A DNA stretch of 64,000 nt from Streptomyces sp. SAJ15 (GCF_007595705.1 NZ_NISY01000009.1:186001-250000); one strand, 5' to 3'. Positions 9,501 through 18,319 are shown, counted from the first letter of the stretch. A program made the numbers and translations. The notes: generated from the sequence alone by a model not told the origin.

Positions 9501-9817
9501 CCCGCCTCGCCGCCGAGGCACGCGCGGAGGGCACCTCCGCGGCGGAGGGCGGGTCGGCGTCGGCCGCCGACGGCTCCGACGGCGGTCCCGCGGACCCGGC
9601 CCTCGCGCTGTTGAGTGAGGGCTGGCGGGATGTGCTGGGCCATGACCGGTTCTCCGCGTCCTCGCACTTCTTCCAGGTCGGCGGGCACTCCCTGCTGGCC
9701 GCCCAGCTCGCCGCGTGGCTGGAGCCCCGGCTGGGCGTCCGTCCCCCGCTGCGGCTGCTGTTCCAGAACCCCGTCCTCGCCGACCAGGCCCGCGCCCTCA
9801 CGGAGACGACCCGATGA
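6563..9817 (+). CDS. NRPS, C-A-PCP module
   Basis: 1084 residues. The C domain (about 1-440) has an intact HHLVHDGHS motif near residue 133. The A domain (about 505-985) has A3 YVIHTSGSTGLPKAV, A5 NAYGVTEATITST, A7 YLTGDLGYRDRDG, A8 IKLRGYRIELEEIE and the A10 lysine in LLPGGKPNR. The PCP carries Ser in GGHSLLA near residue 1043. A hand-read specificity code (D, V, E, N, L, V, A, I, T) matches no amino acid I can name with confidence. Start: ATG at 6563 after GAAAGG. The last bases overlap the next gene as ATGA, indicating coupling to the acyl-CoA dehydrogenase, which suggests that the PCP-bound residue is desaturated. Confidence 0.94.
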   Translation: MFGLSTSQEIVWLHEQMLPGSRAYNFTATIDLRGALDEAALRDGLAASLERHPGLRLELVDSPSGLPGQRVRENCAPRLRTLDLGDAEDPEAAFAELLRSEAETPLDTYEAPLLRWCLVRLGPEHHRLIHVEHHLVHDGHSFAILLRDVFTVYRGRVLGESVALPSAPSYTDHVAAADGDDRAARREAGLAHWRRELADASFDLPLPGLARPGARRRHAGGQLRQTIDAELAERLRAHSRAQGHTPFSTLLTLFAELLRRHSGRADLVVGTAVGNRPEGFEQTAGMFVNTIPLRLRLDPAAGADEAVDEVTDGLIRGLPHQDVPVQLLTRELGLHTTGADNPLFSVMFSAHDAALPEIEVPGLDVSLFEGFNTGTTRFDLDLVLIPDDRRTVGPRRGVAGMTLVWDYDRDLFDEGATRLLSERFLDLLGAYLDSPTAPLAGLAPAPVAPRDAAAPLASAAATAPGAAAASGNDAAAEVDTTPEVDAVLDPAARAESGLVALLSGARKITYGELDRLVEELAGRLRAAGVRAGQPVAAVLPRGVDTVVSLLACLRTGAVYSPLSPNDPTNRLETLLRRLRPALVLTDRQSALSLPAEGPVPVALLDADGAFPAAAPADAVERVDGAAYVIHTSGSTGLPKAVAVGRSALAHHATTVAGRFALSPGDRVLLFAQPSFDVALEEVLPSLLAGACLVVPQREVPTAAELIAVLAARRVTVANLPTSYLLAVREELCEALADGLWEPRLLVVGGERLPAAALREVLAATDATVLNAYGVTEATITSTVHEVSAVAAEAEAETEVPLGTELPGMTVHVLDTGLRPLPPGAVGELAVSGAGLARGYLGGAEAAEATAARFVAVPALGGERVYLTGDLGYRDRDGLLWFLGRRDHQIKLRGYRIELEEIEAAASAEFGGRSCAVVLDRDAAGGPCLTGFLDGGAEPDQALLHKTLSARLPAALVPARWIRLETMPLLPGGKPNRGALTRLAAEARAEGTSAAEGGSASAADGSDGGPADPALALLSEGWRDVLGHDRFSASSHFFQVGGHSLLAAQLAAWLEPRLGVRPPLRLLFQNPVLADQARALTETTR

Positions 9818-10995
9818 GCCTGACCAGCACCACGCCGTCGTCCGTCCTGGAGACGGAGCACCGTGAGATCGTCGACGCCTTCACCGCGTTCGTCCGCCGC
9901 GAGCTGGTGCCGCTGGCGGCCGAGCTGCCCGAGAGCGGCGACCTTCCCCCGGCCGACCTGCGCGGCTATGTCCGCCGGCGCTCGGCGAAGCTGGGCTTCT
10001 ACGCCGGCGACCACCCCGAGGAACTCGGCGGTGCGGGCATGCCGTTCAGCGCCGTGGTGCAGCTGCACCACGCCGCAGGCCGCAGCGGCTGCCCGCTGGC
10101 CCCGTACGCGCTGGCCGGGTCCGACGGCCCGAGCCCGCTGCTGCGCCAGGGCACCCCGGACCAGATCGAGCGCTATCTGAAGCCGCTGGTGCGGGGCGAG
10201 GCCACCCGCTGCCTGGCGCTGACCGAACCGAACGCCGGGTCGGACGCCTTCCACCTCACCACCACCGCCACCCGTCAGCCGGACGGCGGTTGGGTGCTCT
10301 CGGGCCGCAAGACCTTCGTGAGCAACGCCGGACACGCGGACTTCGCCATCGTCGTGGCGCGCGCGGACGACGCCGCCGCGCCGGGCGGGCCGACGGCGTT
10401 CGTCGTCGACATGGACCACCCCCGGATGCGGATCGGCCAGCGCTACGACGGCATGTCCGGCGAGGAGCTGTTCGAGCTGGTGCTGGACGAGGTGCGACTG
10501 CCGGCCGAGGCCGTCATCGGGGGGCCGGCCGGGGTCGGCGCCGCGCTCGGTCACGGCATCGACAGCCTCTCGCGCGGCCGGCTGGTGGTGGCCGCCATGT
10601 GCAACGGCCTCGCCGAGTACGCCCTGGAGCTGGGGGTCGAGTACGCGCGGGAGCGACGGGCCTTCGGGGAGCGCATCGGCGCCTACCAGCACGTGCAGGA
10701 GCACCTGGTGACCAGCCGTGCCGAGATCGAGGCGGCCAAGCTGCTGACGATGGCGTGCGCGCGGTTGGTGGACGAGGGCGCGGAGGTCCCGGAGAACGCC
10801 GCGCTGGCCAAGCTGACCTCCTCCGAGACGGCGGTCCGCATCGTGGACCGGTCGCTGCGCGTGCACGGGGCGACGGGGTGGGTCCGCGGCCACCCGCTCG
10901 AGTTCCTGTACCGGTACGTCCGGATGATGACGATCATCGAGGGCACCTCGGAGATCCAGAAGGTGATCATCGCGCGCGCCATGGGCCTGGGCTGA
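9814..10995 (+). CDS. Acyl-CoA dehydrogenase family flavoprotein in the NRPS operon
   Basis: 393 residues with family motifs CLALTEPNAGSDA (FAD/substrate), YARERRAFGERIGAYQ and the C-terminal IIEGTSEIQKVIIARAMG. The Glu of EGTSEIQ (about residue 376) is the usual catalytic base of short/medium-chain members and is present. It starts inside the stop of the C-A-PCP gene (ATGA). In NRPS loci such enzymes desaturate a carrier-bound amino or fatty acyl group; here the C-A-PCP product is the likely substrate, which is inference. The 3' end is followed by near-perfect copies of its own last 24 bp. Confidence 0.92.
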   Translation: MSLTSTTPSSVLETEHREIVDAFTAFVRRELVPLAAELPESGDLPPADLRGYVRRRSAKLGFYAGDHPEELGGAGMPFSAVVQLHHAAGRSGCPLAPYALAGSDGPSPLLRQGTPDQIERYLKPLVRGEATRCLALTEPNAGSDAFHLTTTATRQPDGGWVLSGRKTFVSNAGHADFAIVVARADDAAAPGGPTAFVVDMDHPRMRIGQRYDGMSGEELFELVLDEVRLPAEAVIGGPAGVGAALGHGIDSLSRGRLVVAAMCNGLAEYALELGVEYARERRAFGERIGAYQHVQEHLVTSRAEIEAAKLLTMACARLVDEGAEVPENAALAKLTSSETAVRIVDRSLRVHGATGWVRGHPLEFLYRYVRMMTIIEGTSEIQKVIIARAMGLG

Positions 10996-11060
10996 GCCCG
11001 CGCCATGGGCCTGGGCTGAGCCCGCGCCGTGGGCCTCGGCTGAGCCCGCGCCAGGGACAT
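10975..11060 (+). repeat. 24-bp tandem repeat spanning the dehydrogenase stop codon
   Basis: Copies at 10975-10998, 10999-11022 and 11023-11046 plus a degenerate partial copy to about 11060. Each unit recreates the codons for the C-terminal ARAMGLG followed by TGA. The first copy is coding and the others lie beyond the stop. The remainder of the gap to 11255 is GC-rich with no gene, ending in GAGG before the next ATG. Confidence 0.9.
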
Positions 11061-11255
11061 GGGCCGCGCCCGTGACACGGGCGCCCCTGCCTTCATGAGC
11101 CGAGCCCGTGGGCCCGGGCCGAACCCGCGCCCGGGTCCCGCGCGCCGTCCGACGCCCCGTCGTCTCCGGCGTCGCGCCCCCCCCGCGACGCCGCCCCTCC
11201 CTTTTCCCGGCCTCACCCTTCGACGCCGCCTTCCGGCGTCGCCCATAGAGGAATC

Positions 11256-14200
11256 ATGACCACTTCACCGCACACCCCCCTGGCCTCCGTGGCGTACGGC
11301 GGCTCCGCCACCGCGGACGGCTGGGACGACGTCCTGGCCCGGTACACCCACTGGGTCCGGCACGCCCCGCACGCGCCCGCCGTCGAAGACGGCGCCCTGA
11401 GCTGGACCTTCGCCGAACTCGACGCCCTGGCCGAGCGGACGGCCGACGCGCTGCGCGACCGGGTGCGCCCCGGCGACCTGGTGGCCGTCTGTCTGGACCG
11501 TTCCGCCGCGCTGGTCGCCACGGCCGTCGCCGTGGCCCGACTGGGCGCCGTCTACCTGCCGCTGGGGCCGCGCCCGGGTGAGCGCCGGCTGGCTGTGGTG
11601 ACCGGTGGGCTCCGCGTCGCCTGCCTGGTCACGGCGCCCGACACGCTCCCCGAGGGGTACGCGACCGGGGCCCGGCTGACCCTGCCGCTGCCCACGGCCG
11701 GCGCCAACGCGGCGGCGGAGGTCGTCGCCGCCTTCCCGGCCCCGGCCCCCGCCGCCGACCCCAGCCCGGCCTTCGCGACCGGCGCCGCCGCCGGCCCCGC
11801 CACGGCCGCGGCCACCGACCCTGCCGCGGGCCGCGCCACCGACCCCGCCGCGCCCGGTGCCGAGCGTCCGGCGGTGCCGGAGGGCACCCTCTACGCGATG
11901 CTCACCTCGGGTTCGACCGGAGTGCCCAAGGCCGTCGCGGTGCCGGGGACGGCGCTCGCCGCCCGGATCCGCTGGTACGCGGCGCGCACCGGCTGCCGGC
12001 CCGGGGACCGGCACAGTCTCCTGGTCGGCGTCTCCTTCGACCCGCACATCCTGGAGCTGTGGACCGCGCTGACCAGCGGAGCCACGCTGGCCGTCGCACC
12101 GGACGAGGTCCGCTGGGACCCACAGACCCTGACCTCCTGGTGGCGCCGGGCGGGGGTGAGCGTGGCGATCCTGCCCACCCCGCTGGCGGAGATCGTCCTG
12201 GAGCGGCCCTGGCCGGAGCTCCCGGCGCTGCGTCACCTCACCATCGGCGGGGACCGGTTGCGCCGCCGGCCCGCCCGGGATGTCACCGCGCGCGTCGACA
12301 ACGCCTACGGCCCCGCGGAGGCGTGCGTGGTCGCGACCACGCACGCCGTGGAGCCCGCGGACGGGGCGGCGGCCGTCAGCGCCCCGCCGATCGGCGCGCC
12401 CCTGGACGGCACCGTCGTCTGCGTCACCGACCCCGCCGGGCGGGTCGTCCCGCGCGGTGAGCCGGGCGAGCTGCGCATCGGCGGCGGGGGGCTGGCGACC
12501 GGCTATCTGGACCCGGAGCTGACGGCCCGCCGCTTCGTGGCCGCACCGGCGGAGGTGACCGGCACCGACCGCGTCTACCGCACCGGGGACCGGGTGCGGA
12601 TGCGACCGGACGGCGTGCTGGAGTTCCTGGGCCGCCTGGACGACCAGGTCAAGGTGCGCGGCGCACGGATCGAACCGGCCGAGACCGAGGCCGCGTTCGA
12701 GGAGGACCCGCGGGTACTTCGCGCGGTCGTCGCGGCCGAGACCCCGGCGGGCGGCGACACCCGACTGATCGCCTTCGTACGGCCGGTGCCCGGCGCCGAG
12801 CCGCCGACCGCGGCGGAGCTGCTGGACGCGGTGCGCGATCGGCTGCCCGAGCAGGCGCAGCCGTCGGCCGTCCGGTTCGTCGACGCCTTCCCGCTCGACG
12901 CCAACGGCAAGGTGGACCGGGCGGCGCTGCTGGCCGGGCAGCGGGCGGAGCGGGAGTCCGCTCCGGCGGCCGCCGCCGGGGCCGGCGCCGCGGCCGGCGC
13001 GAGCACGGGCACCGAAGCGGTGGTCGTCGAGGTGTGTCGGACCCTGCTCGGCAGGCCGGAGCTGGGTCCGGGCGACAACTTCCTGGCCTCGGGGGGCGAC
13101 TCGCTCACCGCCGGGCGGCTCCTGGTCGCCCTGGAGGAGCGGTTCGGGGTGCGGCTGCGCGCCCCGCAGGTGCTGCGCCAGCCCGATCTGCGCGGCCTGG
13201 CCGCCCTGGTGGACTCCCGGGTGGAGCCCCGCCGGGAGGACCGGGGCGGCGCGGAGACGCCGACGCCGGCCGCGCGGGGTTCCGAGGCGTCGACGCCGGC
13301 CGCGCGGGGTGCCGGGGCGTCGACGCCGGTCCGGGAGGGCGCGGTCGCGGTCGCGGACGTTCCCGGCGCCGCTGCCGCCTCGCCCGAGCCGCGCGGAGTC
13401 CTCGCCCGAGTGCTCGACCACGCCGGCACGACGCCGTCCGCGCTGGCGGTCACCGACGGCGGGGTGACCATGACCTACGCGGAACTGGCCTCCGCCGCCC
13501 GCCGGCTGGCCGGGGCGCTGCGCTCGCGCGGCGTGGGGCCGGGCACCGCCGTCGGCCTGCTGCTGCCGCACTCGGTGGGCGTGGTCGTGGCCGGGCTCGC
13601 CGTGTGGTGGGCCGGCGGCCACTATGTGCCGCTGGACGCGGCGTACCCGCGGGCCCGTACGGACGCGATGCGCGCGGACGCCGGGGTCACCCTGACCGTG
13701 GGCCACAAGGAGCTGCTGGAGGGGGCGGGCATACCGGCCGCCGAGGCGCTGGTGCTGACGGCGTACGGGGTGCCGGAGGACGGGTCGGCGGAAGAGCGGT
13801 CGGCGGACGGGGCGCGGGCGGACGACGAGCCCGAGCTCGCGTCCGAGGATTTCCCGAGCCCGGTCGCCACCGACCCCGACGCGCTCGCCTACGTGATGTA
13901 CACCTCCGGTTCGACCGGCCGCCCCAAGGGCGTGGCGATCACCCAGCGGGGCGCGGCGTGGCTGGCCTCCGCGCCCGGCGGGCTGACGGTCGGCGCACGC
14001 GACCGGGTGCTCTGCCACTCGGCGCTGACCTTCGACGGCTCGTCCTTCGAGCTGTGGATGCCGTTGGCCAACGGCGCCGCGGTGGCCGTCTCCACCGGCG
14101 GCCGGCAGTCGTCGGAACGCCTGGCGCGGGATGTGGAACGGCTGGGCGTCACCGTGGCGTTCCTGACCACCGCGCTCTTCCATCACCTGGCCGCGCGCCG

Positions 14201-15314
14201 CTCGTCGGTCTTCGGCGTCCTCCGCGCGGTGGTCGTCGGCGGCGAGGCCATGGCCGCCCGCCACGCGCGTGCCGTCCTGCGCGCCCACCCCTGGCTGGAG
14301 CTGGTCAACGCCTACGGGCCGACCGAGACCACGACCTTCGCCACCGGCCATCGGGTGCGCGACGCGGACTGTGACGCCCCGCCGCCGATCGGCCGCCCGG
14401 TGGCCGGTGCCACGGCGCGGGTGCTGGACGAGCGCGGCGAGCCGGTGCCCCCGGGCGTCCGGGGTGAGCTGTGGGTCGGCGGCCCGCGCGTCGCGGCGGG
14501 CTACCTCGGGCAGCCCGAGCGCACGGCCGAGCGCTTCGTCGCGCACGCCTCCGCCGGCCGGCTCTACCGGACCGGCGACCTGGTCTCGGCGCGCCCGGAC
14601 GGCACGCTGGACTTCCACGGGCGCGTCGACGACCAGGTCAAGATCCGCGGGTTCCGGATCGAGCCCGGTGAGATCGAGCACGCCCTGCGCACCCACCCGG
14701 GGGTGGCGGACGCCGCCGTGGCGGTGGCGCGGCCCCGTGACGACGACGCCCGTCTGGTCGCCTTCGTGGTGCCCGCCCTGCCCGACGGGCTGGAGGGGCC
14801 CGCCGGCTCCGGGCGTCCGGCAGCGACGGAGCTGCGCGACCACCTGGCCGCCCGGCTGCCGGCGCATCTGATCCCCAACGCGTGGTCCGTCGTGGACGCC
14901 CTGCCGCTGACCGGCGGGGGGAAGGTGGACCGGCGGGCCCTCGCCGAGCGCGCGGTGCCCGGCTCCGCGCAGCCGACCGAGGACCCCGGCCCGCCGTCCG
15001 CGCCGGAGGAGCTCACCCCCGTTCAGCGGGCCGTGGCCGACGCCTGGGGCCGGGCGCTGGGGTGCGAGGTCACCAGCCCCGCCGCCGACTTCCTCGCCCT
15101 GGGCGGACACTCGCTGCTGGCGCTCGGCGTCGTCGACGACCTGCGACAGGAGCTTGGCGTCGAACTGACCCTCGCCGCCTTCTTCGCGGCGCCGACCGTG
15201 GCCGCACACGCGGTGCTGGTGGAGCGGGAGCTGGTCGGGGCGTACGGGGCGGAGGCGGAAGCCGCCGAGGAGCAGGCGCCGGTCGCCGCGGACCCGATGG
15301 GAGACGCACGATGA
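11256..15314 (+). CDS. NRPS, A-PCP-A-PCP (no condensation domain)
   Basis: 1352 residues. A1 (about 25-560) has YAMLTSGSTGVPKAVAV, NAYGPAEACVV, YRTGDRVRMRPDG and PLDANGKVDR; PCP1 Ser lies in GGDSLTA (about 616). A2 (about 715-1215) has YVMYTSGSTGRPKGVAI, NAYGPTETTTF, YRTGDLVSARPDG and GGGKVDR; PCP2 Ser lies in GGHSLLA (about 1286). Hand-read codes are DPLILIAVV for A1 (unusual, FDPHILELW core, unassigned) and DGFFVVATF for A2. A2 shares D, F, F, T and F with Ile/Val-type codes, so a branched aliphatic residue is a weak guess. No C domain separates the modules; condensation must come from the free-standing C protein or the downstream C-PCP protein. GAGG precedes the ATG, and the gene ends overlapping the next start (ATGA). 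Confidence 0.94.
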   Translation: MTTSPHTPLASVAYGGSATADGWDDVLARYTHWVRHAPHAPAVEDGALSWTFAELDALAERTADALRDRVRPGDLVAVCLDRSAALVATAVAVARLGAVYLPLGPRPGERRLAVVTGGLRVACLVTAPDTLPEGYATGARLTLPLPTAGANAAAEVVAAFPAPAPAADPSPAFATGAAAGPATAAATDPAAGRATDPAAPGAERPAVPEGTLYAMLTSGSTGVPKAVAVPGTALAARIRWYAARTGCRPGDRHSLLVGVSFDPHILELWTALTSGATLAVAPDEVRWDPQTLTSWWRRAGVSVAILPTPLAEIVLERPWPELPALRHLTIGGDRLRRRPARDVTARVDNAYGPAEACVVATTHAVEPADGAAAVSAPPIGAPLDGTVVCVTDPAGRVVPRGEPGELRIGGGGLATGYLDPELTARRFVAAPAEVTGTDRVYRTGDRVRMRPDGVLEFLGRLDDQVKVRGARIEPAETEAAFEEDPRVLRAVVAAETPAGGDTRLIAFVRPVPGAEPPTAAELLDAVRDRLPEQAQPSAVRFVDAFPLDANGKVDRAALLAGQRAERESAPAAAAGAGAAAGASTGTEAVVVEVCRTLLGRPELGPGDNFLASGGDSLTAGRLLVALEERFGVRLRAPQVLRQPDLRGLAALVDSRVEPRREDRGGAETPTPAARGSEASTPAARGAGASTPVREGAVAVADVPGAAAASPEPRGVLARVLDHAGTTPSALAVTDGGVTMTYAELASAARRLAGALRSRGVGPGTAVGLLLPHSVGVVVAGLAVWWAGGHYVPLDAAYPRARTDAMRADAGVTLTVGHKELLEGAGIPAAEALVLTAYGVPEDGSAEERSADGARADDEPELASEDFPSPVATDPDALAYVMYTSGSTGRPKGVAITQRGAAWLASAPGGLTVGARDRVLCHSALTFDGSSFELWMPLANGAAVAVSTGGRQSSERLARDVERLGVTVAFLTTALFHHLAARRSSVFGVLRAVVVGGEAMAARHARAVLRAHPWLELVNAYGPTETTTFATGHRVRDADCDAPPPIGRPVAGATARVLDERGEPVPPGVRGELWVGGPRVAAGYLGQPERTAERFVAHASAGRLYRTGDLVSARPDGTLDFHGRVDDQVKIRGFRIEPGEIEHALRTHPGVADAAVAVARPRDDDARLVAFVVPALPDGLEGPAGSGRPAATELRDHLAARLPAHLIPNAWSVVDALPLTGGGKVDRRALAERAVPGSAQPTEDPGPPSAPEELTPVQRAVADAWGRALGCEVTSPAADFLALGGHSLLALGVVDDLRQELGVELTLAAFFAAPTVAAHAVLVERELVGAYGAEAEAAEEQAPVAADPMGDAR

Positions 15315-18235
15315 GCGGCACCGCCGCCGAGACCTCCCGGCAGGAGGCCCTGCTCCGGCTGGCCCGCCGGCGGAGCGCCGACGCCCGGGCGCGGCTGACG
15401 AACGACGGCGCGGCACAGGCGAACGACGCCCCGGCGCGGACGACGGATCCGACGGCCGCGCCGACGACCCCGGACGGCCCCGCGCCCGGCGTCGCGCCGC
15501 TCTCCCACGCACAGCACCGGATGTGGCTGATGGAGCGCCTCGGTCAGGGCGGCGCCGTCTACAACGTGCCGCTGGCCACACGGGTGCGCGGCCCCTTCGA
15601 CGCCGAGGCGTTCGCCCGGGCTCTGACCGGGTTGGTGCGGCGTCACGAGGTGCTGCGGACGCGCTACGGCCAGGGGCCGGACGGCGAGCCGTACCAGGAG
15701 GTCACCGCCGCACGACCGGTGCCGGTACGGACGGTGACGGCCTCCGGGGACACGGCGGAGCGGCTGCTGCGAGAGGAGGCGGCGCGCCCCTTCGATCTGG
15801 CCGCGGGCCCGCTGCCGCGGGCCCTGCACCTGCGGCACGCCGACGACGACCACACCGTGCTGCTGACGTTCCACCACATCGCGGTGGACGGCGGCTCGGT
15901 GGAGATCATCGCCCGCGAGCTCGACGAGCGCTACCGCGCGGAGCGGGAGCGGCCCGCGGCCGACGCGGGGACCGGCGCCGCCCACGGGAGTGCGGACGCC
16001 CACGGCGGTGCCGGGACTCGCGGCAGTGCCGAGACCCACAGCAGTGCCGAGGCGCACGGTCGTGCCGAGGTCCATGGGGCTTCGGAGGCCCGTGGCGGTG
16101 GGGACGCGGACGAGTTCCCGGCACCGCGCTACGCCGACTTCGCCCGGCGCGAGCGGGCCGGCTCACCCGCGTTGGAGACCGGACTGGCGTACTGGACGGA
16201 GCGGCTCGCGGGCGCCCGCCCCGTTCCACTGCCCCGCGCGGCGGCGGCCGACGGCCGGGGCGAGGCGCGGCTGCTCGCCGCGCCGCTGGGGGCGACGGCC
16301 CTGGACGGACTGCGCGCGACGGGCCGGGCGCACCGCGCCACGCTGTTCACGGTGGTGCTCGCCGCGGCCTTCGCCACGCTGCTGGAGGCGACCGGCGAGG
16401 AGGACCTGGTCATCGGCTGTGCCAGCAGCCACCGCGATCTCGCCGGGGCGCGCGACCTGGTGGGGCTGTGTGTCAACACCCTGCCCATCCGCCCCGAACT
16501 GTCGGGCGCCGCCGACTTCTCCACCCTGCTGTCACGGGTGCGCGACGCGCTGCTGGAGGCGCAGCAACACCGCCACGTCCCCTTCGACCTCATGGTGGAG
16601 CGGCTCGACGCCGCCGCCCGCGACAGCACCGGAGAGCCGCTGGTGGGGGTGACCGTCGACCTCCTCGGGCCGCCCTGCGGGCTGCGGCTGGCCGACGCCG
16701 TGTGCACGCCGCTCGACATCGAGTTGGAGGGGGCCAAGTTCGGCCTGGGTCTCTATGTCGACGAGGGCACGGACGACACCGGGCCGCGCTGCCTGGTGCG
16801 GTACGACCGGGGTCGGCTCGACGCGGCCGCCGCGGGGGCGCTGCTGGGTCGTTTCGCGGGGCTGCTGGAGTCGGCGGCGGAGGATCCGGGGCGCCGGCTG
16901 TCGCGTGCCGTCGGGTCGCGGGAACCCCTGGGCCCGGACGAGCCGCTCGCACCGGAGCGGGCACCGGCATCGGCAGCACCGACACCGGCATCGACATCGG
17001 CGCAGGCGTCGGCATCGACATCGGCGCAGGCGTCGGCACGAGACGGGGAGCCGAGCCCCTCGGTCTCCGTCGTGGCGGAGGTCTTCGGCGAGCTGCTGGG
17101 TGAACGTCCCGGCCCCGACGGGGACTTCTTCCTACTCGGCGGCCATTCCCTGCTCGCGGTGCGGGTGGCCGAACGGCTCCGGGAGCGGCTGCGGGCACCG
17201 CTGACCGGTCTCGACGTGCTGGAGCACCGCACGCCGCGGGCGCTCGGCGCGCTCCTGGACGGACGGGCCCGGCCGCCGGCGGCCGAGCGCGCGGCCGGAC
17301 GTGCCACCACGTCCACCGCGCCCATCGCGTCCGCGCGCGCCGGCACGGTCCTGGTCACCGGCGGCACCGGCGGGGTGGGGGCGTTCGTCCTGCGGGAGCT
17401 GGCCGCCCGCGGGCGGCCCGTCCGGGCGCTGGCGCGGCCGGAGTCCGCGCACCTGGTGGCGGCCGACGGGGTCGAGGTGGTCGAGGGCGACCTCGCCGAC
17501 GTCGAGAGCCTGCGCGCCGCGGTCGACGGCGTGGACTCCGTCATCCACGCCGCCTGCACCTTCACCTCCCCGGACGTGGACGTGACGGCGATGCGGGCGC
17601 TGCTGGACGGCTGGCGGCGCGGTGCGTTCGTCTTCGTCAGCAGCGTGGACGCGTACGGCCGGCCGTCGGTCGTGGAGGTGGCCGAGGACACCCCCTCGGA
17701 GGAGCCGCTCAGCGCGTACGGGCGGGCGAAGCTGGAGTGCGAGCGGATGCTGTGGGAAGCCGCGGGCACGGGTGGCCGGGGTGGGGCGAGCGTGGTGCGC
17801 GCGCCCATCGTGTGGGGTGCCCACCCCCGGCTGCGCGACCAACTGCGCTGGGGCGCGACCGGCGCGCTCTTCCAGGCGGCCCGGACCGGGGATCCGGTGG
17901 TGCTGCCCGCCGCCGGGTCCGTGCCCGCCTCGGGCGACACCTGGTCCGGGGCGCCGTGGGTGCACGCCGCCGCGCTGGCGCGGGCCCTGGTGAGCTGTGT
18001 CGAACGGCCCGCGCACGGCACCGTCAACGCCATCGGCGGGCACGTCGGCTGGGCGGAGTTCGCGCAGGAGCTGATCCGTCTGCTGGACAGTCCGAGCCGG
18101 ATCGTGCCCGCGCCCGAGTCGGCGCCGGGGCTGACGCACCGGCACCGCTACCGCGCCGAGGCGCTCGCCGAGGAGCTGGTGGCGCGGCCGGGCGAGGACT
18201 GGCGCTCGGTGATCGCCGCGATGCTGGAGGTCTGA
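15311..18235 (+). CDS. NRPS, C-PCP with terminal NAD(P)-dependent SDR/reductase domain
   Basis: 974 residues. The C domain (about 55-510) carries HHIAVDGGS at 188-196 and LCVNTLPIRPEL; PCP Ser is in GGHSLLAV (613). From about 677 follows an extended-SDR fold: TGGTGGVG nucleotide loop, SSVDAYG with the catalytic Ser, and YGRAK (Tyr-x3-Lys). It sits where a thioesterase or thioester-reductase domain would, but is shorter and looks more like NAD-dependent epimerase/dehydratases than canonical NRPS R domains. Reductive release to an aldehyde or alcohol is the natural inference; on-line tailoring is the alternative. It has no A domain, so its PCP is filled in trans. Low-complexity inserts occur at 15980-16105 and at 16990-17037 (two 24-bp copies). 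Last gene of the operon. Confidence 0.92.
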   Translation: MSGTAAETSRQEALLRLARRRSADARARLTNDGAAQANDAPARTTDPTAAPTTPDGPAPGVAPLSHAQHRMWLMERLGQGGAVYNVPLATRVRGPFDAEAFARALTGLVRRHEVLRTRYGQGPDGEPYQEVTAARPVPVRTVTASGDTAERLLREEAARPFDLAAGPLPRALHLRHADDDHTVLLTFHHIAVDGGSVEIIARELDERYRAERERPAADAGTGAAHGSADAHGGAGTRGSAETHSSAEAHGRAEVHGASEARGGGDADEFPAPRYADFARRERAGSPALETGLAYWTERLAGARPVPLPRAAAADGRGEARLLAAPLGATALDGLRATGRAHRATLFTVVLAAAFATLLEATGEEDLVIGCASSHRDLAGARDLVGLCVNTLPIRPELSGAADFSTLLSRVRDALLEAQQHRHVPFDLMVERLDAAARDSTGEPLVGVTVDLLGPPCGLRLADAVCTPLDIELEGAKFGLGLYVDEGTDDTGPRCLVRYDRGRLDAAAAGALLGRFAGLLESAAEDPGRRLSRAVGSREPLGPDEPLAPERAPASAAPTPASTSAQASASTSAQASARDGEPSPSVSVVAEVFGELLGERPGPDGDFFLLGGHSLLAVRVAERLRERLRAPLTGLDVLEHRTPRALGALLDGRARPPAAERAAGRATTSTAPIASARAGTVLVTGGTGGVGAFVLRELAARGRPVRALARPESAHLVAADGVEVVEGDLADVESLRAAVDGVDSVIHAACTFTSPDVDVTAMRALLDGWRRGAFVFVSSVDAYGRPSVVEVAEDTPSEEPLSAYGRAKLECERMLWEAAGTGGRGGASVVRAPIVWGAHPRLRDQLRWGATGALFQAARTGDPVVLPAAGSVPASGDTWSGAPWVHAAALARALVSCVERPAHGTVNAIGGHVGWAEFAQELIRLLDSPSRIVPAPESAPGLTHRHRYRAEALAEELVARPGEDWRSVIAAMLEV
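15980..16105 (+). repeat. Seven 18-bp tandem units in the condensation domain
   Basis: The codon-phased array encodes hexapeptides AHGSAD, AHGGAG, TRGSAE, THSSAE, AHGRAE, VHGASE and ARGGGD. It is inserted in the C domain about 35 residues after HHIAVDGGS, a loop that tolerates expansion. Degeneracy mostly at third positions suggests an old in-frame expansion. Confidence 0.88.
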
Positions 18236-18319
18236 CCGCGGCGTCGGTCGGCCCCGGCGGTCCGTCGGGCCGCCGGGGCCGACCGGGCTTCGGGCCGCCG
18301 GGGCCGACCGGGCTTCGGA

